Source: CAZAMI01 sp964627805
GTDB taxonomy: Archaea; Thermoproteota; Thermoprotei_A; Sulfolobales; NBVN01
Length of the DNA stretch: 64,000 nt
Assembly (NCBI GenBank): GCA_964627805.1
Contig: CAZVLA010000030.1
Span: 1-64,000 of the forward strand
Direction of reading: 5' to 3'
Below the pieces are notes generated by a model. The model saw nothing but the letters and a program-made list of their open reading frames with translations, made no database searches and was not told the origin of the DNA. A program made the position numbers and the translations under genes. Below, piece by piece: positions 1 through 8,154 of the stretch. Every line of letters starts with the position of its first letter. Position 1 is the stretch's first letter.

Positions 1-304
1 GGTGGGCGGTTTGGCTGGGGCGGCACGCCCGCGAAAAGATAACACGGGCGCCCAAAGGTCGGCTCAGGCGGGTCAGAACTCCGCCGTAGAGTGCAAGGGC
101 AAAAGCCGGCCTGACCGGACCCCTGAACGCAAGGGGTCCGGCCGGGAAACCGCGGCCTAGCGAACGCTCGTGCCCCCCTCGGTGGGGGCCGGGCATGACA
201 GAAAAGTTACCCCGAGGATAACAGGGTCGTCGCGGGCGAGAGCCCCCATCGACCCCGCGGTTTGCTACATCGACGTCGGCTCTTCCCATCCTGGGGGTGC
301 AGCA
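1..304 (+). rRNA. 23S rRNA, exon upstream of intron (5' end outside window)
   Basis: Domain V of 23S rRNA. The P-loop (TGGGGCG at 16-22), the GATAACAGG segment around E. coli A2451 (217-225) and the CGACGTCGGC segment around G2505/U2506 are all readable. The exon stops inside the loop of helix 91. Joining 304 to 951 restores an 8-nt loop closed by GGGGG/CCCCC, the same size as in E. coli. The 5' part of the gene and the 16S rRNA lie outside the window. Confidence 0.97.
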
Positions 305-950
305 AGGGGTGGAGGCCTTTGCGGAGGATCACACTTTATAAAGCCCCGCCTTAATTAGGGGTTGTACGGTGGATGTCAAAATCATTTGGCCAAGAACGCG
401 AAAACATGTCAAAGAATATCTGGTGGGACTTATAATTGGAGATGGTCAGATAGAACAAAAACGTATAACAATTACGGATAGTAGCGACGAATTTCTCAAG
501 AATGTCGCTAAGATTGTAAGAAAGTACTTAGGAGTGAATGTAACATTGCATAAAAGAGGCGACGTTAATGCCTATTACATGAGGATTTATGGAAAGGATT
601 TCGTAGAAAATATGAAGAGACTAATACCAGCACTTAAAGGAAGACCAACTATAAACTTCATAAGAGGCTTCTTTGATGCTGAGGGAACGATTTACAGGGA
701 AGGAAAATACATAGTGATAGAGATAAATCAACATGACGGTCCTATAATAGCTAATTTGTCAATAGCGTTGAGGGATCGTTGCATATACTCCTACATAAGA
801 TATCAAGAGTACTTAGATAAAAGGCGGGGCAAAATATATACTAGGTATATCCTGCGTATAAAAAGAAAAACTTCCGCCTACAGGTTCCTTACTAAAGTCG
901 GATTAAGGCATCCAAAACACTTAAAGGTACTCGGCCTCCACCCCCTGTAG
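305..950 (+). other. Archaeal bulge-helix-bulge intron in 23S rRNA
   Basis: The 646-nt insertion interrupts conserved rRNA at the position equivalent to E. coli 2534/2535 (helix 91 loop). Its ends form a 12-bp perfect inner helix (306-317 with 933-944). A short central helix GCAG/CTGT (299-302 with 945-948) is flanked by bulges CAA (303-305) and AGG (949-951). Cutting between the second and third bulge bases gives the boundaries used here. This is the layout cut by archaeal tRNA-splicing endonuclease. The outer side is slightly irregular, with one T not cleanly paired, so the boundary could shift by a base. Confidence 0.9.
369..950 (+). CDS. LAGLIDADG homing endonuclease in 23S intron
   Basis: A 193-residue protein with two LAGLIDADG helices: LVGLIIGDG at residues 18-26 (acidic residue D25) and FIRGFFDAEG at 97-106 (E105). 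Both catalytic acids are present, so the enzyme looks intact. It is a single-chain, two-motif monomer of normal size for archaeal rRNA introns (I-DmoI type). It starts at GTG 369. The stop TAG occupies 948-950, the last three bases of the intron, so coding fills the intron to its 3' splice site. Its base composition is more AT-rich than the flanking rRNA. The expected target is the intronless 23S allele. Confidence 0.93.
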   Translation: MDVKIIWPRTRKHVKEYLVGLIIGDGQIEQKRITITDSSDEFLKNVAKIVRKYLGVNVTLHKRGDVNAYYMRIYGKDFVENMKRLIPALKGRPTINFIRGFFDAEGTIYREGKYIVIEINQHDGPIIANLSIALRDRCIYSYIRYQEYLDKRRGKIYTRYILRIKRKTSAYRFLTKVGLRHPKHLKVLGLHPL

Positions 951-1305
<355 letters not shown>

Positions 1306-1412
1306 GCTCTGGGGTGGGGTGGTGCGGTGCTGGTAGGGCCTGTGCGCGGCGTTTTGTGCCTTGCTCTTTGATTTGGTTTTGCTTTATTATTTCCTCTACC
1401 TAGTCTTGCTAG

Positions 1413-2396
1413 GTGCTGTGGTTGCGTGAGGTAATCATTACTGCTAGTGGTGGTGGTCATACGGGTTACGCAGTTGCTCTAGCTCAGAGGCTTGCTGGTA
1501 GGGTACGTATGAGGTTCGTAATTCCTGAGGGTGATTCGTGGAGTGCTTCTAAGGTATCTAGCTACGGTGAGGTTACTGAGGTGGTTAAGCTTCGCGGTCC
1601 TAGGGATTCATGGGTTAAGATGCTAGTTAAGGCTCCTAAGGCATTCATTCAGAGTCTTAAGGTCTTACCTAAGGGTAGTCACGTATTCGTTAGTACGGGT
1701 AGTAACCATAGCGTCCCACCAGCACTCGTTAGTAAGTTAGTTAGGGGTTCCTACCTAATCAGTATAGAGAGTAGTGTTAGGTTCACGAGAGCTAGCTCAT
1801 CAGTTAAGTTCCTAAGGAGGTTCGCTGACTTAACAGTACTTCAGTGGGAGGAACAGCTAAAGCTAATACCTGAAGGTACTGTAGTAGGTCCACTGTATGA
1901 GAAGCCTGAGTATGAGATCGGTAATGAGGGCTACGTACTAGTTACTGGAGGGACTTACGGTCATAAAGCACTCTTCGATGCAGTTCTTAAGGCGGGGATA
2001 GAGAAGGTCGTACTACAGACGGGTAGGGTGGACCCAAGACCGTACAAGAGGGCTAGACCAGGTTGGGTAATCTTCAGATTCGACCCTAACTTCGGTAGGT
2101 GGTTAGCTAAGGCGGACGTAGTAGTTACTCACTTAGGTAAGACAGTAATTGACGCAGCACTAACCTACCGTAAACCAGTAGTGATAGTACCTAACCCAGA
2201 ATGGAGGTTAACAGCAGGTATTGAGGATGCAGAAATACTAGCTAGGAAGTTAAACGCTGAAGTAGTTAAGGAAATAACACCAAGGAGCATTAAGGAAGCT
2301 ATAGAGGCTGTGAGAGGGAGGGAACCACCTAAGTATAGAGACGGAGCTGAGGAGTTAGCAAAGATAATTACTGAGTACCTTGAGGAGACGTCATAA
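1413..2396 (+). CDS. Alg14/Alg13-like fused glycosyltransferase
   Basis: A 327-residue GT28-type glycosyltransferase. The N-terminal half has an Alg14-like Rossmann start (SGGGHTGYA, about residues 12-20). The C-terminal half has an Alg13-like start (VLVTGGTYGH, about 173-182) and the donor-site pattern VVTHLGKTVIDAAL followed by KPVVIVPNP. In eukaryotes the Alg13/Alg14 pair adds the second GlcNAc to dolichol-linked sugar, so lipid-linked oligosaccharide assembly for the AglB protein in this window is a reasonable role, by inference. No transmembrane helix is obvious. The start could be GTG 1413 or TTG 1422. It lies just downstream of the rRNA. Confidence 0.72.
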   Translation: MLWLREVIITASGGGHTGYAVALAQRLAGRVRMRFVIPEGDSWSASKVSSYGEVTEVVKLRGPRDSWVKMLVKAPKAFIQSLKVLPKGSHVFVSTGSNHSVPPALVSKLVRGSYLISIESSVRFTRASSSVKFLRRFADLTVLQWEEQLKLIPEGTVVGPLYEKPEYEIGNEGYVLVTGGTYGHKALFDAVLKAGIEKVVLQTGRVDPRPYKRARPGWVIFRFDPNFGRWLAKADVVVTHLGKTVIDAALTYRKPVVIVPNPEWRLTAGIEDAEILARKLNAEVVKEITPRSIKEAIEAVRGREPPKYRDGAEELAKIITEYLEETS

Positions 2397-3017
2397 CTAA
2401 ACCTTAAACATCCTCTCCCTAGGTACCGTACCACCCCTTAAGAACCAACCAACATCAAACACATTCAAAGCAACTACGTCACTACCCTTAAGTAGGTTTA
2501 ACTCACTACACGAGTTAATAACGGGTAAACCGACACCGTAAACATAACCATCCTCACCAACAATACCCACTACGTAACCCCTACGTACAGGTTCGAAACA
2601 ATTAATGACTGACTCCTTAAGTACGTCATTACCGTATAGGAAGGGCTTTAACCCCTTAAGACTAACTACTAAAGCAGACCTAACACCTAACTCACAATAC
2701 GTAATATGCAGGAGATTAACTGAGGGTACAAACCTAGGCTTCCGAGACCTAACCCTACCTAAGTACATACCTACAGAGTAAGGGACCCTCCCAGACCTTA
2801 GTAACTTAGTAACTAAGCCCTCAAGCTCCTTAGGTATTAAGTAAGCCTCACTAAATTCACCCCTACACAACATGAACCTACCTAAACCTGCAGTGAATTC
2901 GGCAACATCATTACCTAAGTACTCACGAATTAAACTCTTAATTAACTCATTAACTAACTCAGATACCTCACACGTAATGCCACCAGACGTACACTTCAGT
3001 ACCTCCTCATTAGGCAT
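2397..3017 (-). CDS. Nip7-like PUA-domain RNA-binding protein
   Basis: About 206 residues from the ATG at 3017. The C-terminal PUA part has FLYGNDVLKESV, then RGYVVGIV and a VVALNVFDVGWFLRGG ending, which parallels the Nip7/PUA signature (LYGNHVLKS, then DIGEYLR). Nip7 proteins act in large-subunit ribosome assembly. The longer frame back to 3065 is less likely because this start already overlaps the end of the upstream methyltransferase by 22 bp. The two minus-strand genes form a pair of rRNA-related functions. Confidence 0.7.
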   Translation of the reverse strand: MPNEEVLKCTSGGITCEVSELVNELIKSLIREYLGNDVAEFTAGLGRFMLCRGEFSEAYLIPKELEGLVTKLLRSGRVPYSVGMYLGRVRSRKPRFVPSVNLLHITYCELGVRSALVVSLKGLKPFLYGNDVLKESVINCFEPVRRGYVVGIVGEDGYVYGVGLPVINSCSELNLLKGSDVVALNVFDVGWFLRGGTVPRERMFKV

Positions 3018-4036
3018 AGGAAAAACCCCTCCATACCGTGTATGTGGGGGTACACACGGCAGCATAACCTAACATCTGAAGGTAATTCAATACCGAAGTA
3101 GGAAGTGATGCCCCTACAGAACTTAATCGGACCGTTAATAGGTACTACCTCAACGTCATCCCTCATATTAAGTACCTCAGAAATAACTAACTCACACTCC
3201 TCAGGAGCTATTGAACACACGGAGTAGAGGACGTAGGAGCCACTCACTACCGAGTCTAAAGCAGCATTAAGTAACTCGACCTGCCTTTCATGAGCCTTAA
3301 CCAAGTCATTAAATAATGTCCTAACCTTCCTACTTCTATCAATCTGAATTAAACCCTCAGCAGTACAGGGAGCATCTAGTAACGCCTTAGTAAATACCCT
3401 ACCGAAGACCTTAGGTACTAACCTACCATCCATCCTAACAGCTAATACATTAAACACACCTAACCTCTCTAAATTACTTCTAAGGGCCCTCATCCTAGAC
3501 CTACTAACGTCAATAGCGACTATGGCACCCTCACCACCCATTAACTGGGCTAAGTGAGTAGTCTTACCTCCAGGAGCAGCAGCTAAGTCTAGGACCGTAT
3601 CGTGCTTACTAGGACTTAATATAATGGGTGGTAAGAGAGACGCGACACCCCTATAGAGGTAGTACATACCTAGTAGGAACTCATGAGTAGCACCTAAGCT
3701 AGGGCTACCGAACTTAGTAACTCTAAAGGAAGTACCCTCCCACTCAATACGTTCAAAATCATACCCTAACTCTCTAAGTCTGCTCACGACGTAACTACAG
3801 TCACTTACTCTTAACGTATTACACCTAATAGAAGGTCTTAACTCACTCTCAAAAGCCTTCAGTAACTTAAGAACTTCATCCCTACTACCTAGTAACTCAA
3901 GATACCTAGCGATCATGTACTCCCTATACCCAAACCTCCTAGCAACCCTAACGACCCACTCATCAATAGATCCTCTAACCCTACTCCAGAGCTTATTAAA
4001 GTCAATTGAATCACTCACCATATCGGATGAAGACAC
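2996..4036 (-). CDS. NOL1/NOP2/sun-family RNA m5C methyltransferase
   Basis: A 346-residue SAM-dependent RNA cytosine-5 methyltransferase. Motif I is VLDLAAAPGGKTTHLAQ (about 148-164), motif IV DAPCTAEG supplies one catalytic Cys, and motif VI YSVCSIAPEE supplies the second. Both Cys of the two-cysteine mechanism are present. The target (tRNA or rRNA) cannot be told from sequence. The start is GTG 4036; ATG five codons later is an alternative. A second member of the family lies at 21390-22571. Confidence 0.9.
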   Translation of the reverse strand: MSSSDMVSDSIDFNKLWSRVRGSIDEWVVRVARRFGYREYMIARYLELLGSRDEVLKLLKAFESELRPSIRCNTLRVSDCSYVVSRLRELGYDFERIEWEGTSFRVTKFGSPSLGATHEFLLGMYYLYRGVASLLPPIILSPSKHDTVLDLAAAPGGKTTHLAQLMGGEGAIVAIDVSRSRMRALRSNLERLGVFNVLAVRMDGRLVPKVFGRVFTKALLDAPCTAEGLIQIDRSRKVRTLFNDLVKAHERQVELLNAALDSVVSGSYVLYSVCSIAPEECELVISEVLNMRDDVEVVPINGPIKFCRGITSYFGIELPSDVRLCCRVYPHIHGMEGFFLCLMRRY

Positions 4037-4059
4037 CCAAAAATAGTGAGTAACCCCAT

Positions 4060-4068
4060 TAATAAATA
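4060..4068 (+). promoter_or_regulatory. TATA box of the acyP operon
   Basis: TAATAAATA about 30 bp upstream of ATG 4098. Transcription starting about 25 bp downstream of the box would begin near 4090. This favours ATG 4098 over the upstream GTG at 4071, which lies between box and predicted start site. Confidence 0.5.
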
Positions 4069-4097
4069 GGGTGATTAGGGTGGGTAGTGGGAAGAAG

Positions 4098-4382
4098 ATG
4101 GTTAGAGCTCACTTAAGGATATATGGGATAGTTCAAGGTGTGTTCTTCAGATCAACCATGAGGGACGTAGCTTACAGGCTAGGAGTTACTGGGTGGGTTA
4201 GGAACCTACCCGATGGTAGTGTTGAAGCAGTTGTTGAGGGTCCTGAGGATAAGGTTAAGGAGCTCATTAGGTGGGCCCATCGGGGACCACCACTAGCTAG
4301 AGTTGAGAAGGTTGAGGTTGAGTGGGAGGAGTATAAGGGCGAGTTTAGGGACTTTAGGATAAGGTATTGGGGCTGGTTCTAA
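4098..4382 (+). CDS. acyP: Acylphosphatase
   Basis: About 94 residues, the normal size for the family. The anion-binding loop GIVQGVFFR with its catalytic Arg, and GWVRNLPDGSVE with the catalytic Asn, are both present. It hydrolyses carboxyl-phosphate bonds of acyl phosphates in the cytosol. It is the first gene of a tight same-strand run; the next gene begins at 4384, 1 nt after its stop. Confidence 0.93.
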   Translation: MVRAHLRIYGIVQGVFFRSTMRDVAYRLGVTGWVRNLPDGSVEAVVEGPEDKVKELIRWAHRGPPLARVEKVEVEWEEYKGEFRDFRIRYWGWF

Positions 4383-4383
4383 A

Positions 4384-4935
4384 ATGCGTGAATGGGAGGT
4401 TAAGGTAGTACTGCCTAAGGAGGTAAGTATTGAGGAGCTGACTAAGGAGTTAATGAGGTTAGGGTACAAACTAATTGAGAGTAGGTCTGAAGTAGATACG
4501 TACATAGACTTAACACCGTGTAAGTGCGTCCCTAAGGATACGGTACTTAGGGTAAGGAAGGCGTTAGTAGGTAATGAATTAATAGGTGAGCTAACCTACA
4601 AAGGACCTAAGCTACTTAAGGAGATTAAAGTACGTGAGGAGGTAAGTACTGAATTAAGGAACCCTGACGTAGTTGTAGAGATATTTAGGAAGTTAGGATT
4701 CAAGACCTACGTAGTCCGTAAGGAGAGGGTAGTTCTTAAGGGTGACTTAGGTAAGGTATACCTAGATAACGTTGAGGGTTTAGGAAAATTCATGGAGTTT
4801 GAAGTCATGAATGCTAAATCAGCTACTGAATTTAAGAACGCATTAAGGGAATTACTTAGGAAGTTAGGTATGGATAATTATAGAGTAACTAGTAAGTCAT
4901 ACCTAGAAATGCTATTGGCGGGTGATGGAGCTTGA
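4384..4935 (+). CDS. CYTH-domain protein (class IV adenylate cyclase / triphosphatase-like)
   Basis: A 183-residue CYTH tunnel-fold protein. The defining ExExK motif is at the N-terminus (EWEVKV), followed by basic and acidic strand residues (LRVRK, ELTYKGP, EFEVM) that line the tunnel in this family. Family members hydrolyse inorganic or thiamine triphosphate, or cyclise ATP; the sequence does not decide between these. It is translationally coupled to the next gene through an overlapping TTGA. Confidence 0.85.
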   Translation: MREWEVKVVLPKEVSIEELTKELMRLGYKLIESRSEVDTYIDLTPCKCVPKDTVLRVRKALVGNELIGELTYKGPKLLKEIKVREEVSTELRNPDVVVEIFRKLGFKTYVVRKERVVLKGDLGKVYLDNVEGLGKFMEFEVMNAKSATEFKNALRELLRKLGMDNYRVTSKSYLEMLLAGDGA

Positions 4936-5768
4936 GGAGGGTAATAGCGTTACTGACGGACTTCGGTATTAAGGACCCCTACGTAGGTATGATGAAGGCG
5001 GTAATAACTAGTATAAACCCTGAGGTAAGCATCATAGACTTAACTCATGAAGCACCTAAGTACAATATAGTCCTAGGTGCTCACATACTTAAGGTAAGCT
5101 ATAAGTACTTCCCTAAAGGGACGATATTCACAGTAGTAATCGACCCCGGAGTAGGTAGTTCTAGGAGAGCCGTAATACTAGAGAGTACTAATTACCTATT
5201 CGTAGGTCCAGATAATGGAGTGATGGTTCCAGCAGCTAAGGATGATGGCTTAAGGAGGGCCTACGAAATAAATACTGAAGTAGCTGCTTTACCGAGGATA
5301 TCCTACACGTTCCACGGGAGGGACGTATTCGCTCCTACAGCAGCTTACTTAAGTTTAGGTATGAGACCATCGTCCTTAGGTAACGAGGTACCTCTAAGCA
5401 CCTTAGTAACTACTGATGAGTTACCTAAGAAACCTAGAGTAAGTAGTGAGGGAGTTACTGTGGAGGTAGTGCATATTGATGACTTCGGTAACTTAATACT
5501 ATCAAGTGACTTAAGTAGCTTAACTAATTACTTAAGACTTGAGTTAGGCGATTACGTAGGCGTTAAAGTAGTTAAGAGTGGGGAGGTATTTAGGGCTAGG
5601 GTCTGCAGGACATTCTCACAGGTTGGTGAGGGTGAGTTAGCGCTTTATGAGGGCTCATACAGATTAGCTGAAATAGCGGTGTTTAAGGGGTCGGCAAGTA
5701 GGGAGTTAGGTGTTAATGCGGGTGATGAGTTAGTAATAAGTAAGTCACTTACGTACTCTAGTAGGTGA
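4932..5768 (+). CDS. SAM hydrolase / SAM hydroxide adenosyltransferase (DUF62)
   Basis: A 278-residue member of the fluorinase-like DUF62 family. The signatures are LLTDFGIKDPYVGMMK at the N-terminus, the IDLTHE segment, VVIDPGVGSSRR and FVGPDNGV. Archaeal members split S-adenosylmethionine into adenosine and methionine. It starts at TTG 4932, overlapping the previous stop by 4 nt. The conserved Asp, Arg and His segments of the family are present, so it is probably active. Confidence 0.92.
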   Translation: MRRVIALLTDFGIKDPYVGMMKAVITSINPEVSIIDLTHEAPKYNIVLGAHILKVSYKYFPKGTIFTVVIDPGVGSSRRAVILESTNYLFVGPDNGVMVPAAKDDGLRRAYEINTEVAALPRISYTFHGRDVFAPTAAYLSLGMRPSSLGNEVPLSTLVTTDELPKKPRVSSEGVTVEVVHIDDFGNLILSSDLSSLTNYLRLELGDYVGVKVVKSGEVFRARVCRTFSQVGEGELALYEGSYRLAEIAVFKGSASRELGVNAGDELVISKSLTYSSR

Positions 5769-5775
5769 GGAGTTA

Positions 5776-6309
5776 GTGGTTTGGGATGACGTAGTTAGGG
5801 CCCTATACCCGGGAAGGTTCCAGCCAATACATTGGGGGCATGTTCAAGTAATTAAGTGGGCCTTAAGTAAGGTTGATGAGTTAATAATAGCTATAGGGAC
5901 TGCTCAAGAATCACATACTATAGTGAACCCATTCACAGCTGGTGAGAGAGTTATTATGGTTAAGTTAGCCCTTAAGGAGGCTGGCGTAGACTTAAGTAGG
6001 GTATACATAGTACCCGTACCTGACGTACTACTAAACTTCGTATGGCCGTACTACGTACAAATGTACGTACCTAAGTTTAAGTACGGAGTAGCGAGGAACC
6101 CCCTAGTAGTTAGGTTATTTAAGGAGGCAGGATTTGAGGTACTCATACCACCACCATACGATAGAATTAAGTACTCATCAACACGTATTAGGAAATTAAT
6201 GATTACCGGAAGTAGTGAGTGGAGGGAATTAGTACCTAAGTCAGTTGCTGAATTCATAGATGAGATAGATGGTGTTGAGAGAATTAAGGAGTTAGTAGGG
6301 GCTGATTAA
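5776..6309 (+). CDS. nadM: Nicotinamide-nucleotide adenylyltransferase (archaeal NadM type)
   Basis: 177 residues. The nucleotidyltransferase motif GRFQPIHWGH (about 14-23) and the C-terminal YSSTRIRK (ISSTxxR-like) identify the archaeal NadM family, which makes NAD+ from NMN and ATP. The start is GTG 5776. It lies 7 nt after the SAM hydrolase and its stop abuts the ATG of rtcA, so it is part of the same operon. Confidence 0.93.
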   Translation: MVWDDVVRALYPGRFQPIHWGHVQVIKWALSKVDELIIAIGTAQESHTIVNPFTAGERVIMVKLALKEAGVDLSRVYIVPVPDVLLNFVWPYYVQMYVPKFKYGVARNPLVVRLFKEAGFEVLIPPPYDRIKYSSTRIRKLMITGSSEWRELVPKSVAEFIDEIDGVERIKELVGAD

Positions 6310-7377
6310 ATGAAGATAATCGATGGTTCCTACGGGGAAGGAGGAGGTCAGATACTTAGAACCTCAGTAGCACTAGCCTGCATTACTGGCGAGGATATTA
6401 GAGTAATTAATATCAGAGCTAAGAGACCTAATCCAGGACTTAAGAGGCAGCACATAACAGCCATAAGGGCTGCTGCGGAGCTATGTAGGGCCGATGTTGA
6501 GGGTTTAGAACTAGGTTCTAAGGAAATTACATTCAAGCCAGGAGGTATCGTAGGGGGTAGCTATAGGTTTGACATAGGTACGGCAGGGTCAGTGACTTTA
6601 GTACTCCAGACGTTACTCCCAATAATGCTGTACTCACCAACTATGGTGAGTGTGGAGTTAAGGGGAGGTACTGACGTACCTTGGTCACCACCTATCGATT
6701 ATTTCAGGAACGTCATAGTTTGGCACGTAAGTAGATTAAGTAACGCAGACGTAAGGGTGCATCTACTCAGGAGGGGGCACTACCCGAGGGGAGGTGGTGT
6801 AGTTAGGGTTGAGGTACTTAACCCACCACGTGAGTTAAGTAACTTAACGTTAGTCAGGAGGGGCGAGATTAAGTGGATTAAAGGTAGGTCGCACTGCGTT
6901 AGATTACCTAGGCACGTAGCTGAGAGACAAGCTAACTCAGCTAGGAATGAATTACTTAGAGAGGGCCTTAAAGCACCAATCAATATAGAGATTGAGTGGT
7001 ATGAGCAGGGTAAAGACCCACACCTAGGTCCAGGATCCGGTATAGTTCTCTGGAGCTACTGTGGAAACACGGTCTTAGGTTCTGACTCGTTAGGAGCTAG
7101 GGGTAAGAGGGCTGAAGTTGTAGGTGCTGAAGCAGCGAGGAAGTTAATTAAGGAGTTAAGGACAGGCATGGCATTAGATACGCACATGAGTGATAATATA
7201 GTACCTTACATAGCGTTAGCTAAGGGTGAGTCAGTAGTTGGATGCTCTGAAATGACGATGCACGCATACACAAACATATGGTTAATTAGGAAGTTACTTA
7301 GTATTGAAGTCATTACTGAGGGTGAGTTAGGTAAGCCATTCATACTGAAGGTAAAAGGTGCTTCAATAAGGTTTTAG
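6310..7377 (+). CDS. rtcA: RNA 3'-terminal phosphate cyclase
   Basis: 355 residues, normal for RtcA. The N-terminal GEGGGQILRTSVALA and the C-terminal HMSDNIVPYIALA (with the adenylated His) are present. It converts RNA 3'-phosphate to 2',3'-cyclic phosphate using ATP. The ATG directly follows the nadM stop codon. It closes the acyP-rtcA operon. Confidence 0.95.
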   Translation: MKIIDGSYGEGGGQILRTSVALACITGEDIRVINIRAKRPNPGLKRQHITAIRAAAELCRADVEGLELGSKEITFKPGGIVGGSYRFDIGTAGSVTLVLQTLLPIMLYSPTMVSVELRGGTDVPWSPPIDYFRNVIVWHVSRLSNADVRVHLLRRGHYPRGGGVVRVEVLNPPRELSNLTLVRRGEIKWIKGRSHCVRLPRHVAERQANSARNELLREGLKAPINIEIEWYEQGKDPHLGPGSGIVLWSYCGNTVLGSDSLGARGKRAEVVGAEAARKLIKELRTGMALDTHMSDNIVPYIALAKGESVVGCSEMTMHAYTNIWLIRKLLSIEVITEGELGKPFILKVKGASIRF

Positions 7378-7397
7378 GTAGTAATTATGTAATTCAA

Positions 7398-7407
7398 ACT
7401 TAAAAGC
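7398..7407 (+). promoter_or_regulatory. TATA box upstream of FKBP gene
   Basis: ACTTAAAAGC about 35 bp upstream of the GTG start at 7438; the predicted transcript start near 7428 leaves a leader of about 10 nt. A second AT-rich block, CATAAATAG (7418-7426), is too close to the start codon to serve. Confidence 0.45.
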
Positions 7408-7437
7408 TTAATCATTACATAAATAGGGTGATTAGGT

Positions 7438-8154
7438 GTGCCGTTAAGTGATGGTGATATCGTACTCGTGGATTACTCAATATTCGTAAAGGAGACAGGT
7501 GAGTTAGTGAGTACAACGTCAGAGGCGGTTGCTAAGTTACATAAGAAGTACAGGGAAGATGAGGTGTATGAACCCGACGTCGTAATAATAGGGGAGGGGA
7601 GGCTAGTCAAGGGTTTTGAGGAAGCGTTAAGAAATGCTGAAGTAGGTAAGGAATACAAGATCGAGGTACCGCCGGATAAGGCCTATGGTGAGAGGGATAG
7701 GAATAAGATAAGGACGTACCCTAGAAGATTATTCTTAAGGAATAACATAGTACCTGAAGTAGGTAAGGAAGTAACCATAGACAGAAGGACTGGTAGAATC
7801 ATAGCTGTGGAAGCGGGTAGGGTATTAGTTGACTTTAATCACCCACTAGCTGGTAAGACATTAGTGATTAAGTTTAAGGTAATTAAGAAGTTAGAGGAGC
7901 CTCAAGAGAAGATTAAGTACTTGATTAAGCGTAGGATAAAGAGGCTTAAGCTGGAAGACATTAAGGTTGAGTTAAGTGAAGGTGGGAAGACATCTATTGA
8001 GTTACCTAAGGAGTATAGATTAGCTGAGGGTATACAACTAATTAAGCTACTCTCATCACGTGACATAATTAAGTGGGTAGGTAATATCAATGAAGTAGCA
8101 TTCATTGATAGGTTCGAGAAGAACGAGTTTGAAGGCGGTGGTAGTAGTGAGTGA
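7438..8154 (+). CDS. FKBP-type peptidyl-prolyl isomerase, long SlyD-like form
   Basis: 238 residues. The FKBP core (GDIVLVDYSIF, IIGEGRLVKGFEEAL, VPPDKAYGERD, VDFNHPLAGKTLVIKFKV) carries the IF insertion of the SlyD class. A C-terminal extension of about 80 residues follows, as in archaeal long FKBPs. It catalyses prolyl cis-trans isomerisation with chaperone activity. It starts at GTG 7438, and its 3' end overlaps the likely start of the eIF2-gamma gene. Confidence 0.9.
   Translation: MPLSDGDIVLVDYSIFVKETGELVSTTSEAVAKLHKKYREDEVYEPDVVIIGEGRLVKGFEEALRNAEVGKEYKIEVPPDKAYGERDRNKIRTYPRRLFLRNNIVPEVGKEVTIDRRTGRIIAVEAGRVLVDFNHPLAGKTLVIKFKVIKKLEEPQEKIKYLIKRRIKRLKLEDIKVELSEGGKTSIELPKEYRLAEGIQLIKLLSSRDIIKWVGNINEVAFIDRFEKNEFEGGGSSE

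Noticed and set aside
170..358. Open frame across 23S exon and intron start.
   Set aside because: It lies over conserved rRNA and has no protein-like motifs.
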